Assembly: GCA_030024065.1 (NCBI GenBank) | Contig: JASEIE010000082.1 | Location: 1,390 to 12,773 of the forward strand | Length of the DNA: 11,384 nt | Source: Thermodesulfobacteriota bacterium | GTDB taxonomy: Bacteria > Desulfobacterota > BSN033 > UBA1163 | Reading direction: 5' to 3' | Part shown: positions 1 to 7,668 of the stretch, piece by piece | How positions within the stretch are numbered: the first letter of the stretch is position 1 | How the letters are laid out: every line of letters starts with the position of its first letter | Made by a program: the position numbers and the translations under genes | Notes under the pieces: generated by a model | What the model was told of the DNA's origin: nothing | The model's input: the letters and a program-made list of their open reading frames with translations, nothing else | The model's database searches: none

Positions 1-16
1 CCTGCCGGTAGGCAGG
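1..16. repeat. Short perfect inverted repeat CCTGCC-GGTA-GGCAGG
   Basis: Six-base perfect arms flank a 4-base loop at the left edge of the window, about 90 bases past the kinase stop codon. No T-run follows on either strand, so a classical intrinsic terminator is not supported. It could be one copy of a dispersed intergenic palindrome, but only one copy is visible here and the left side is cut by the window edge. Confidence 0.4.
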
Positions 17-105
17 GGCTTCGTCACCGTAACCTTAACCCGAACCTCCAGAGTATTTTCATCGTTCGATGGTGACGTTCCGCCATTAAGGATTACCTAT
101 TCTAT

Positions 106-2412
106 TTAAATGGGGAGGCTGATGGTGAAATAGGTGCCTTTTCCCTCTTCACTCTCGACCTTAATCTCCCCATGATGATCCTTGATAATGCCATAACAGA
201 CCGAAAGCCCTAAACCCACTCCTTTCACCTTCTGTTTCGTGGTGAAGAAAGCCTCAAAGACCTTATTCCGTACATCCTCCGGAATTCCAATCCCTGTATC
301 CTCAATCTGGATCAGCGCCTTATCGTCCTTTCTGCTCGTTCTGACTATCAGGGTTCCTCCTTTTGGCATTGCCTCCTTGGCATTCTTAAACATATTCAGC
401 ATGACCTGTCTCATCTGGTTGGTGGAGGCCATGATCTCTGGAATCTCATGGTCGAGGTGGGTCACCACCTCAATATTCGACTCCCTCATCTGCTTCTCCA
501 TCACTAATAAAATACCCTCGATCAACTCATTGATCCTCATGGGCCTCCTCTCCTCCTCCTCAGGCTTCGAGAAACTGAGCATACTTCGAAGCATCTCGGC
601 AAGCCTGTGGGTTTCAGAGAGGGAAAGATCCAGAATTCTTCGCCGCTTGCTCTCCGGAGGAACCTCGGTCTTGAGGAGTTCCAAGGTGTTCATGATGCCG
701 TAAATGGGGTTGTTCAATTCATGGGCAATCTGGGAGGTGAGCCTCCCCATGGCCGCCAGTTTTTCAGATTGGAGAAGGGCCTGCTGGATCTCCTGGAGAT
801 TTTTCTCCATCTTCAGGCGGGGCCTCAGGTCGGTAAAAATCCCTACGCTGGCCACCTCTTTTCCTGCCCCATCGTAAATGAGAGCGGCTGAAAGTTGAAT
901 GGGAATCTCCTCCCCGTTTTTGTTGACGACATTGAGCTGGGTCGGAGTGAACTTCCCTACCCCTCCGTATTCGGGGTTCCGGAGTTTTTTCATGATCTCC
1001 TTGGCAACCCCTTCAGGATAGATCCGGGTGATGTGGATCTTTCCGATCATCTCTTCCGCAGTGTAGCCTGTCAATGTCTCCGCCCCTTTATTAAAGATGA
1101 TGATGTTGCCCTCCATATCTGCGGCGATGATCCCGTCCACTGAACTTTCGATCAGATTCATGAAGAATTCATTGGCCTCTTTCATCTCCCTCTCCATTCT
1201 CTTCCGGTCGGAGATGTCGATATTGAGCCCTTCGTATCCGACAACCTCACCCTTCTCATCCCTTTTGACATGGGCGGTGAGAAGAACGGTGATCTTCTCT
1301 CCGTTCTTCTTTTTAAACTCCACCTCAAGGTCTTTGACAAATCCATGCTCTTCCATCAACCTCTGAAATTTTCTTCTGTCTTCCTTATTAACATAGAGGT
1401 CTCTTGCAATATCGATTTTTAAGAACTCCTCTTTATCATTGTATCCCGCCATCTCTGCCAGGGCTTGATTACAGTCGAGAAACCATCCCTCTTTGGTGCT
1501 GATGAAAAGGCCATGCTGGACCCTCTCGAAAAGGTTACGATATTTTTCCTCGGATTCTTTGAGCTCTTTTCCAAACCTCTTTCGCTCCGTGATATCACGG
1601 ATATAGGCGTAGGTCTTGATCGAGCCCTCCTCCGATCGGGTCGGAGCAACGCAGATTTCCGTCTCTTTGGTCTGTCCCGAAGGAGTCTGAACGGGCATCT
1701 CAATGCAGACCTTCTGGCCTATGCCTTCTCCCCGCATCACCATCTCCTCCAGGAACTCCTCATCTTTTTTGCCGATCAGAGAAAAAAATTCCCGGCCGAA
1801 GATCTGTTCTTTCGGAAGGCCCAGGATCTCCGTCGCCATCTGGTTGGCAAATTCGATCCGGGAATCTTCGTCAAAGACGATAATCCCATCCTCCCCCATC
1901 TCGGCAATCTTCTCAAACCGCTTTGTGGCCTCCCGGATCTCCCTCTCCATCCTTTTCTGTTCCGTGATATCCCTGAGGTAGGCGTAGGTCTTCATTCCGG
2001 CTTTTTCAGTTTTCGAAATGGTGATGCAAACCTCTGCATCCCTTTTCAAACCTCTTTCTGTCAGCACCTCCATCTCCGTGCAGACCCGTTTACTCTCATC
2101 CACTCCGACCTCAGAGTGCATCTGGCTCAGATAACCGATGTCTCTCTCGGTCAAGAGTCTTCGGAAATCCATCCCCATTAACCTTTCTTTCGAATAATCG
2201 GTCAGTTCTGTGGCAACAATATTGGCAAATTCAATTCTATAATTCTCATCGAAGACGATGATGCCATCGTCACCCATCTCGGCAATCTTCTCGAGGCGCT
2301 TAGCCATTTCCTGAAGATGTTTTTCCACACCGTTCTGCTCGTATTCTCTCAGCCTCTCCTCAAGCTCCACGACCCTTCTTTCCAGGGCCTCCCTGTTTGA
2401 ATTCCGTTCCAT
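106..2412 (-). CDS. Soluble four-PAS sensor histidine kinase
   Basis: A 768-residue sensor kinase that would autophosphorylate on His and pass the phosphate to a response regulator not present in the window. A short N-terminal coiled coil (about residues 5-45) is followed by four PAS/PAC units at roughly 40-150, 165-278, 288-404 and 413-532. The HisKA dimerisation domain has an H-box with AHELNNP around H564. The HATPase_c domain (about 660-768) shows an N-box asparagine near N677, G1 motif DTGIGI (705-710), F-box FFTTK and G2 motif GVGLGL (731-736). No signal peptide or membrane segment is visible, so it should sense a cytosolic cue such as redox state or a small ligand. The first two PAS units are near copies of each other. 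I chose the ATG at 2412 because AGGGAGG lies about 7 bases upstream; an in-frame ATG at 2457 would add 15 residues but has no clear ribosome binding site. No receiver domain or regulator gene adjoins it, so it is an orphan here and its target is unknown. Confidence 0.95.
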   Translation of the reverse strand: MERNSNREALERRVVELEERLREYEQNGVEKHLQEMAKRLEKIAEMGDDGIIVFDENYRIEFANIVATELTDYSKERLMGMDFRRLLTERDIGYLSQMHSEVGVDESKRVCTEMEVLTERGLKRDAEVCITISKTEKAGMKTYAYLRDITEQKRMEREIREATKRFEKIAEMGEDGIIVFDEDSRIEFANQMATEILGLPKEQIFGREFFSLIGKKDEEFLEEMVMRGEGIGQKVCIEMPVQTPSGQTKETEICVAPTRSEEGSIKTYAYIRDITERKRFGKELKESEEKYRNLFERVQHGLFISTKEGWFLDCNQALAEMAGYNDKEEFLKIDIARDLYVNKEDRRKFQRLMEEHGFVKDLEVEFKKKNGEKITVLLTAHVKRDEKGEVVGYEGLNIDISDRKRMEREMKEANEFFMNLIESSVDGIIAADMEGNIIIFNKGAETLTGYTAEEMIGKIHITRIYPEGVAKEIMKKLRNPEYGGVGKFTPTQLNVVNKNGEEIPIQLSAALIYDGAGKEVASVGIFTDLRPRLKMEKNLQEIQQALLQSEKLAAMGRLTSQIAHELNNPIYGIMNTLELLKTEVPPESKRRRILDLSLSETHRLAEMLRSMLSFSKPEEEERRPMRINELIEGILLVMEKQMRESNIEVVTHLDHEIPEIMASTNQMRQVMLNMFKNAKEAMPKGGTLIVRTSRKDDKALIQIEDTGIGIPEDVRNKVFEAFFTTKQKVKGVGLGLSVCYGIIKDHHGEIKVESEEGKGTYFTISLPI

Positions 2413-2529
2413 ATTTTTCCCTCCCTGGTTAGGACTCATTTTACATGAATTAAACATTTTTGGGAATTTTTATTACCGCATAGATAACAAAGGGGATTTG
2501 AGGGTGAAAGGTTGAGGGGCGGGAGGAGA

Positions 2530-3066
2530 CTAATCTCCAAACTTAATTCCCTGAGACAGAGGAAGCTCGGCAGACCAGTTGATGGTATTGGTCTGGCGAC
2601 GCATATACCCTTTCCAGGCATCGGAGCCGGATTCCCGTCTTCCTCCCGTCTCTTTCTCGCCGCCGAAAGCACCTCCTATTTCCGCACTAGAGGTTCCGAT
2701 ATTCACATTGGCGATACCGCAATCAGACCCATCGTGAGAAAGAAATCTCTCTGCCTTCCTTAATTTCAGGGTAAAGATCGCACTGGATAATCCTTGAGGA
2801 ACTTCATTATGGATCCTGATGGCATCCTCGAAATCCTCATATTCGAGAAGGTAAAGGATGGGAGCTAAGGTTTCGTGATGCACTATCTCGGTCTGTGCAG
2901 GCATCCTGACAATCGTCGGTTCCACAAACTGCTCTCCCAGATGAGGAAGGCGGTTTCCCCCTTAGACGATCCCCCCTCCTTGCTTTTTTACCTTTTCGAG
3001 AGCCGCCATCATCTCCTCCACTGCCTCCCTCGTGACCAGTGGCCCCATGATATTTTTTTCATCAAG
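2530..3066 (-). pseudogene. C-terminal remnant of ALDH7-type aldehyde dehydrogenase
   Basis: The translated remnant matches, from memory, the last third of the ALDH7 (alpha-aminoadipic semialdehyde dehydrogenase/antiquitin-like) family. Signatures are [67 protein letters not shown] and a terminal LPLSQGIKF. About 177 codons remain of a usual length near 510. The NAD-binding fold and the catalytic Cys and Glu lie in the missing N-terminal part, so activity is not possible. Two lesions are visible. The 5' end is fused in frame to transposase sequence at 3066/3067. An in-frame TAA at 2962-2964 splits the reading frame (GGGIV-stop-GGNRLP) at a place where relatives usually carry Tyr. A downstream GTG at 2925 could open a 131-residue frame but would start in mid-domain. 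It lies 60-odd bases upstream of the kinase RBS and is transcribed toward it. Confidence 0.9.
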
Positions 3067-3480
3067 GGGATTGTAACCGATACGAGCCATCTCCTGTTTT
3101 CCATAAAGGATAAGGACCGTCGAATCCAGAACGAAGATCACAATTGACAAAAGAAATCTGTCGGGGAGCTTCCTCAATTTGGGGAGTGCTAAGGGAGCCA
3201 TCCGAAGAAGGAAACGCCTTAAAGTGGTGGGATTGGGATAATTCGGTAGTCCCGTGAGGTATTGGAAGACGCCATTGTGTTTTAAGAGGTGGGACGTTTC
3301 GATCCTTCCCAGACCTAATGAGATGGGCCAAATTAATGCCAACATCTCCTCGGCGATGGTGTATCGGTTGTTGCGTTGATGAAATTGAAGATGGCGATGT
3401 AACTGCCTGCGCAAGTTTAATCGTTTGAAGAAGGTTTGAAGTAAGTAAATGCCCCCGAAGTGGGTGTAATCTCCGTCCGC
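3067..3480 (-). pseudogene. 5' fragment of an IS1380-like (DDE) transposase gene
   Basis: The recognisable segment runs from DYTHFGGIYLLQTFFKRL through HQRNNRYTIAEEMLALIWP, HNGVFQYLTGLPNYPNPTTLRRFL, LDSTVLILYGKQE and ARIGYNP, an arrangement I recognise from IS1380-family DDE transposases. Only about 138 codons remain, far below the usual 400-plus, and the frame then runs straight into aldehyde dehydrogenase sequence. Homology begins immediately after an in-frame TAG at 3481-3483, with further in-frame stops upstream. The expected N-terminal leader may continue in another frame up to about 3530, suggesting an extra frameshift. The usual FDLDST motif reads FVLDST, and the segment before it looks shortened. 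The element is certainly dead. Family assignment is from motif memory, so IS1380 versus a neighbouring DDE family is the main uncertainty. Confidence 0.8.
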
Positions 3481-3533
3481 CTATATCTCCTCCAGTTCCT
3501 TCTTTATTCTCTTCTATCTTTAAAAACTTCAAG

Positions 3534-3554
3534 AAATAGGATGTGTCCCTATTT
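3534..3554. repeat. Inverted repeat AAATAGG/CCTATTT, possible IS end
   Basis: Perfect 7-base arms flank a 7-base spacer, positioned just upstream of the transposase remnant and about 70 bases past the stop codon of the dehydratase gene. This is where the left terminus of the lost insertion sequence would be expected. The matching right terminus is absent, so its identity as a terminal repeat is an inference. The flanking stretch 3484-3621 is A/T-rich and holds no other gene I can support. Confidence 0.35.
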
Positions 3555-3621
3555 ACCTATTTTTATTTTTTAGCATTCTGTCGAGATCCAGCCTCTTTTC
3601 AAACCAAAATTAGATTGGGTG

Positions 3622-5082
3622 CTAAGTTTGAGCCAACTTTATTCCGAGCCTCTTTGCAGCAGTGTTTGCTTCTTCGAGCGAAGGTTTTGCATCCACCAGC
3701 TTTATTCTCCCGCCCCCTCTGTTTAGGGCATCGATCATGGCACTTCCCTCGGTGGCCTCGATGGAGATTCTTTGAACCTCTGGCTCATCAATTTGACTAA
3801 TCTCAATCTCAATCCCTTTTTTTGAAACCTCTTCCAACACTTTATTGTACATTTTGATATCTTTCGTGGAGGCTCCAAAAACAGCTCCCATTAAAATCCC
3901 GGGAATATTGATGGTTCTCCTTGCAAAAAGATCGGTGGTTAATCCGATCGAAATCTTCTTGATCTCCCCTCGATAGAGTTCATGGGCAATGCGGCCCATA
4001 TTGGTTGGGGAACCAACCGCAATGCTGCTTCCTCCCACGACAGCCTCGCCAAAGGGACTGATGATGGGGTTTGCCGTCTCGGCCAAGTTTCGAATCTCTT
4101 CCCTTGCCTGCCCCAGGACGGCCTCCGCTTTTCTCGCTTCTTTCTGCCTGATCTCTGAAGGCACATATTTCTCAACCTCGTCCTCTCTTTTAAAGTACGG
4201 CCTCATGTACTCTAAATTGATCTGGGTGATGACCGGCGCTGCCGCGGAATGGATCGAAGCGGCCATGGCGAGCATGACGTCAACGTCGACGATGACTGGG
4301 AGAGAGGTCTTCAAGACTAAGTTCGAAGCCAAATTCCCAATCAAAACCGCTCCTCCGATATGTGTGGCACAGAGTCCTGAAACGATCACTCTCGGCGTGC
4401 AAGGAACTGCGATCGTAGGAGAAAGAGCTAACACAATCGCCTTACCCACATCTCTCGGCGAACCGTTCCGTAGCTCCGTCAAGGCAGCGGCTGTGCATGC
4501 GGCTCCAGCTCCAAATCCCTCCATATTACAACCTGTGGTTTTTTTCCCCTCCTTGAAAAAAGTGCCTATTTTGATGATCAGCGAAGCGATCTGTCCGATT
4601 TCGTACTTCGGCCGCTTTGTCTCCAGGAGCGCCTTCATCAATCCCGTATAGACACAGGAATCTCCTGTTCCGGCACAGGGCTGAAGCCCCATCTGATGGT
4701 TTCCCACTTCAGCGGCAAGGGTATAGATCACGGCTTTATCGATAAAACGGTCCCCGATCAATACGGTTCCACGTTGCCTGAGTTTCACAAGTTCTTTCCC
4801 GATACTCCCCAAAAGGAAGCTTTTACCTTTCGATAATCCAACTTCCAGAGACAGCAGGTTGAATTTAAATGAATCCAGAACGGCCTGAATCACCTCCTCA
4901 GCTCTCAGTTGGTGGACCACCATGGCCTCAGCAATAACGATATCACTGGCCCTGACCTTCAACTGATCGGCAAGATCAATGATCTCACCTAAGGTCAATT
5001 TCCCGATCGGCGCCTCCTTTTCTTTCGTGGCGGTTATGAGATTCTTATAGAAATTATCTCTTTCCCTATTGGTTCCTCTCAT
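3622..5082 (-). CDS. [4Fe-4S] serine-dehydratase-like hydro-lyase, alpha-beta order
   Basis: A 486-residue cytosolic protein related to iron-sulfur-dependent L-serine ammonia-lyase. A leader of about 100 residues precedes an SDH-alpha-like domain (roughly 130-290). Three cysteines, C185 (TGCNMEGFG), C228 (VPCTPRV) and C238 (SGLCATHIGG), reproduce the family's long-then-short Cys spacing for the cluster. From about residue 330 the chain resembles the SDH-beta domain: a GSSIAVGS...NMGRIAHEL segment and a C-terminal RGGGRIKLV. Single-chain serine dehydratases are normally beta-alpha, so this is reversed. The family's SSSHT substrate loop is replaced by SPTNMG, arguing against L-serine. With LeuCD-like genes upstream, a hydroxy-dicarboxylate dehydratase such as 2-(hydroxymethyl)glutarate dehydratase is a reasonable inference, not a proof. 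I chose ATG 5082, with GGAGG about 11 bases upstream, over a TTG at 5100 that overlaps this site. It is last in the operon, 47 bases after the LeuD-like gene. Confidence 0.8.
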   Translation of the reverse strand: MRGTNRERDNFYKNLITATKEKEAPIGKLTLGEIIDLADQLKVRASDIVIAEAMVVHQLRAEEVIQAVLDSFKFNLLSLEVGLSKGKSFLLGSIGKELVKLRQRGTVLIGDRFIDKAVIYTLAAEVGNHQMGLQPCAGTGDSCVYTGLMKALLETKRPKYEIGQIASLIIKIGTFFKEGKKTTGCNMEGFGAGAACTAAALTELRNGSPRDVGKAIVLALSPTIAVPCTPRVIVSGLCATHIGGAVLIGNLASNLVLKTSLPVIVDVDVMLAMAASIHSAAAPVITQINLEYMRPYFKREDEVEKYVPSEIRQKEARKAEAVLGQAREEIRNLAETANPIISPFGEAVVGGSSIAVGSPTNMGRIAHELYRGEIKKISIGLTTDLFARRTINIPGILMGAVFGASTKDIKMYNKVLEEVSKKGIEIEISQIDEPEVQRISIEATEGSAMIDALNRGGGRIKLVDAKPSLEEANTAAKRLGIKLAQT

Positions 5083-5129
5083 CCGTTTTCGAACCTCCAA
5101 AATCCCTCCCGACCTCGCTTTTCCAAAGC

Positions 5130-5627
5130 TTACTCTCTCCCTATCCTGTTCTTATAGTATGGAACAGCTCCCCCCACCTTCAAAATCTCCATGATGAACG
5201 GATGTATGGAAGGAAATCGGTAGTCTTTTCCCTTGGTGATATCTCGGATCACCCCTTGATCCAAATCCACCTCTATTTCATCCTTTTCATCGACCTTGTC
5301 CTTAATCCCTTTCAGCTCGACCACTGGCATGCCTACATTGATCGCATTCCTATAGAAGGTTCGGGCGAACGATTCTGCGACGATGACTCCAACTCCTGCA
5401 GATTTCAGTGCCACGGCAGCCTGCTCTCTTGCCGACCCGGTTCCAAAGTTTTTTCCTACCACCAGAATATCCCCCTTTTCAATCTTCTTGTAGAAATCGA
5501 TCTCGATCCCTTCCATGGCATGATTAGCCGCTTCCGAAGGATCAAAAGAGACCATGTATTTACCAGGATAGATGACATCTGTGTCTATTTCATCCCCGTA
5601 CTTCCACACTTTACCTCTAATCTTCAT
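5130..5627 (-). CDS. LeuD-like aconitase-superfamily small subunit
   Basis: A 165-residue swivel-domain subunit that pairs with the LeuC-like protein to form a hydro-lyase moving water on a 2- or 3-hydroxy acid. The family start GKVWKYGDEIDTDVIYPGKY is clear, followed by GKNFGTGSAREQAAVALK (classical form GxNFGxGSSREQ), an ESFARTFYRNAINVGMPV core and a usual short-class length. The specificity loop after the DTDVI strand reads YMVS. In archaeal relatives this position is YLV-type in isopropylmalate isomerase and YLRT in homoaconitase, so a nonpolar substituent is favoured over an extra carboxylate. The ATG overlaps the LeuC-like stop (ATGA, 5624-5627), indicating translational coupling. The name 3-isopropylmalate dehydratase is the default. 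No leucine biosynthetic synthase is nearby, and context suggests a catabolic isozyme such as dimethylmaleate or citraconate hydratase. Confidence 0.88.
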   Translation of the reverse strand: MKIRGKVWKYGDEIDTDVIYPGKYMVSFDPSEAANHAMEGIEIDFYKKIEKGDILVVGKNFGTGSAREQAAVALKSAGVGVIVAESFARTFYRNAINVGMPVVELKGIKDKVDEKDEIEVDLDQGVIRDITKGKDYRFPSIHPFIMEILKVGGAVPYYKNRIGRE

Positions 5628-6904
5628 CTGATACCTCCTTCCCCCAGCCTGCCCCTCGGGTCAGAGATCTTTCCTTCAATCGCTGATGCTACCACGGTAG
5701 CGGGTGAGGCAAGATAAACTTCTGCTTTCGGACTTCCCATCCTGCCTATAAAATTTCTATTGGAACTTGAGAGACATCTCTCTCCAGGGGCCAGCAAGCC
5801 TGAGTGGCCTCCAAAACAGACACCACAGGTGGGGCTGGTAATATTACCATCGGCTTGCGCAAATACCTCCAGAAGCCCTTCTTTCAAAGCCTGAAGGTAA
5901 ATCTCCTGAGAGGCAGGAGTAATGATTAATCTTACATCAGGATGGACCTTCTCATTTTTTAATAGCTGTGCCGCAATTCTTAAATCTTCCATTCTTCCAT
6001 TAGTACAGGAACCGAGAAAAGCCTGGTCTATCTTTATTCCCTCCACATCTTTTACCGATTTGACATTGGCCGGAGAAGGCGGGCAGGCGACTAAAGGCTC
6101 CAGATCAGAGACATCAAATTCATAGGTGTACTCATAGCTGGCATCCGGATCGCTCGATAAGGCGGTGATCGGGTCTTTAACTCTTCCCCTCAAATAATCC
6201 AGGGTTATCTTGTCCGGAGGGATGATACAGTTTTTTGCTCCCATCTCAGCAGCCATATTACAGAGACACATTCGCCCATCAACACTCATCTGATCGATGA
6301 TTTCCCCCCCCGGCTCTAAGGCTTTGTTCAAGACCTCTTCAGAGTTAAGTTTTTTCAATAGAAAAAGGGAGATATCCTTTGCAGAGATATGAGAGTTTAT
6401 CCTTCCTTTGAGAATGATTTTCACCGTGAGAGGAACTTTAAACCAGAGTTTTCCCAACCCTAACCCAATGGCTGTATCCGTAACCCCCATTCCGGTAGCA
6501 AATGCCCCAAAGGCCCCATAGGTCGTGGTGTGAGAATCGGGGCCTACGATCACAGCGCCGGGTTTGATATGTCCTTTCTCCACCATCACCTGATGGCAGA
6601 TCCCTCCTCTTCCCAGTTCATAGTAATCCTCGATCCCATGCTTCTTGGCGAACTCCCTCGTCAGTTTCAGGTTCTCTGCAGCCTTCACGGTGGGAGCAGG
6701 GACAAAATGGTCTGGAATGATGACCACTTTGACCGACGAAGGGATCTTCTGCACACCCAGTTCTTTTAACGGCGTCTGAATACCTGGGGTCCCGATATCA
6801 TGAAGCATGACTACGTCGATCTTCGCTTCCACAATCTCTCCGGGCGAGCAGGACGCTTTTCCAGAGGCCTTGGCAAGTATCTTTTCCGTCAGGGTCATTC
6901 CCAT
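5624..6904 (-). CDS. LeuC-like aconitase-superfamily large subunit
   Basis: A 426-residue subunit of the short LeuC/HacA class that holds the [4Fe-4S] cluster of a two-subunit hydratase/isomerase. Cluster cysteines are C300 (GSCTNGR), C360 and C363 (PTCGVCFGG). Other hallmarks are GPDSHTTTYGAFGAFATGMGVTD (about 121-143), VDGR...MAAEMGAKN and SNRNFIGRMGS (about 381-391). The N-terminal active-site segment reads MLHDIGTPG, where isomerases often have HDxTxP. The start at 6904 is supported by AAGGAGG about 10 bases upstream, within the end of the preceding gene; a second ATG two codons later is possible but further away. It begins 5 bases after the dehydrogenase-family stop and overlaps the small-subunit gene by 4 bases, so all three are probably one transcript. 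Exact substrate is not decidable from the sequence. Confidence 0.9.
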   Translation of the reverse strand: MGMTLTEKILAKASGKASCSPGEIVEAKIDVVMLHDIGTPGIQTPLKELGVQKIPSSVKVVIIPDHFVPAPTVKAAENLKLTREFAKKHGIEDYYELGRGGICHQVMVEKGHIKPGAVIVGPDSHTTTYGAFGAFATGMGVTDTAIGLGLGKLWFKVPLTVKIILKGRINSHISAKDISLFLLKKLNSEEVLNKALEPGGEIIDQMSVDGRMCLCNMAAEMGAKNCIIPPDKITLDYLRGRVKDPITALSSDPDASYEYTYEFDVSDLEPLVACPPSPANVKSVKDVEGIKIDQAFLGSCTNGRMEDLRIAAQLLKNEKVHPDVRLIITPASQEIYLQALKEGLLEVFAQADGNITSPTCGVCFGGHSGLLAPGERCLSSSNRNFIGRMGSPKAEVYLASPATVVASAIEGKISDPRGRLGEGGIR

Positions 6905-6909
6905 ATGAG

Positions 6910-7652
6910 CTATCCCTCCTTCGCGATCGTGTCCACAATGGCTTGGGTCATCTCTGAGGCGGTCGACTTACCCCCGAGGTCTCGAGTCTTGAGATCGCCC
7001 CTGGCAAGGACGTTTGATCCAGCCCTCTTGATGATCTCCGCCTCTTGGAAGGCTCCGAGGTAGTCCAGCATCATCATTGCCGAAAGAATCGTGGAAATGG
7101 GATTCACCACATTCTTTCCCGCGATGTCCAAGAGGGCCTCGTGAATCGGCCTGTACACAGCACACCCCTTCCCGATGTTCGCGGTCGGGACAAGGGAACT
7201 CACGAGGGCCGCCGCCTCATTGGGCATGAATTCTCCGTATCCTTTGTAGAGATTTCTGTCCGCCAAGAACCCCTGTGTATTCTCTCTCACAACGATAAAG
7301 TCCAGCTTCTCCCGCAGGCACCAGACGCCCGGATAGGACTGGATGGGCCGAATATCTGCGTAGAGATCGAGCTCCTTTCTCATCCTGCCCATGGGGCTTG
7401 GAGGAGGAACGAGGCCTGTCGACATGGCCCCGCCCCCATCAAGGTAGCGTCGGCCCGACGCATCCCGTCCAGCGTCTCGGGCGGGAGAGGGTCTTTTGTT
7501 TTGTCATAGGCGATTTTCCCTGCTATGTATTCGGTGAACTCAAACTGCACCTCCCCTTTTTTGGCGACTGCTTCCAGGACCTTTCTGGCTGCCTCAATGA
7601 CTTCCTGGCCCACTCCATCGCCCGGCACAAGGGCAATCTTGAATTTTTTCAT
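6910..7652 (-). pseudogene. Broken isocitrate/isopropylmalate dehydrogenase-family gene
   Basis: Relatives oxidatively decarboxylate a 2R,3S-hydroxydiacid (isopropylmalate, isocitrate, methylmalate or tartrate types) with NAD(P). The start at 7652 (MKKFKIALVPGDGVGQEV) has GGAGG 4-5 bases upstream. Two lesions are visible. (1) The frame breaks in a G/C run at 7426-7437: the first frame ends its homology at ATLMGAG, while the SPMGRMRKELDLYADIRP segment with substrate arginines continues in the frame that opens at 7425; one added base restores it. (2) The joined product would be about 247 residues against the usual 330-360, because GYGEFMPNE is followed directly by AAALVSSLVPTANIG. The roughly 90-100 missing residues hold the catalytic Tyr, the catalytic Lys (HKANVLK-type) and the metal-binding Asps (FGDILSD-type). 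The C-terminus (NPISTILSAMMMLDYLG ... EMTQAIVDTI) is intact. As written it cannot be active. It lies 5 bases upstream of the LeuC-like gene and may still matter as a coupling frame. Confidence 0.88.
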
Positions 7653-7668
7653 AACTCCTCCTCTGCCA

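Noticed and set aside
22..77. CGTCACC (22-28) and GGTGACG (71-77) as a terminator for the kinase gene
   Set aside because: The stem is 7 bases with a 42-base loop and no T-run, so it is too weak.
1465..2181. 238-codon plus-strand open frame opposite the kinase
   Set aside because: It lies wholly antisense to well-conserved PAS coding sequence, has low-complexity composition and matches no family I recognise.
2962..3414. 150-codon frame read as a genuine novel fusion protein
   Set aside because: Each half is a truncated fragment of a known family, with an early stop and no proper start (TTG in mid-domain); a deletion scar explains it better.
3989..4651. 220-codon plus-strand open frame opposite the SDH-like gene
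   Set aside because: Its translation mirrors conserved Gly/Ala-rich codons of the dehydratase; no RBS or domain supports it.
5202..5717. 171-codon plus-strand open frame over the LeuD/LeuC boundary
   Set aside because: It is antisense to two clear family members and has no recognisable motif.
7423..7440. Programmed ribosomal frameshift in the dehydrogenase-family gene
   Set aside because: No canonical slippery heptamer or supporting downstream structure was seen, and the gene also lacks its catalytic core, so decay or a sequence error is simpler.
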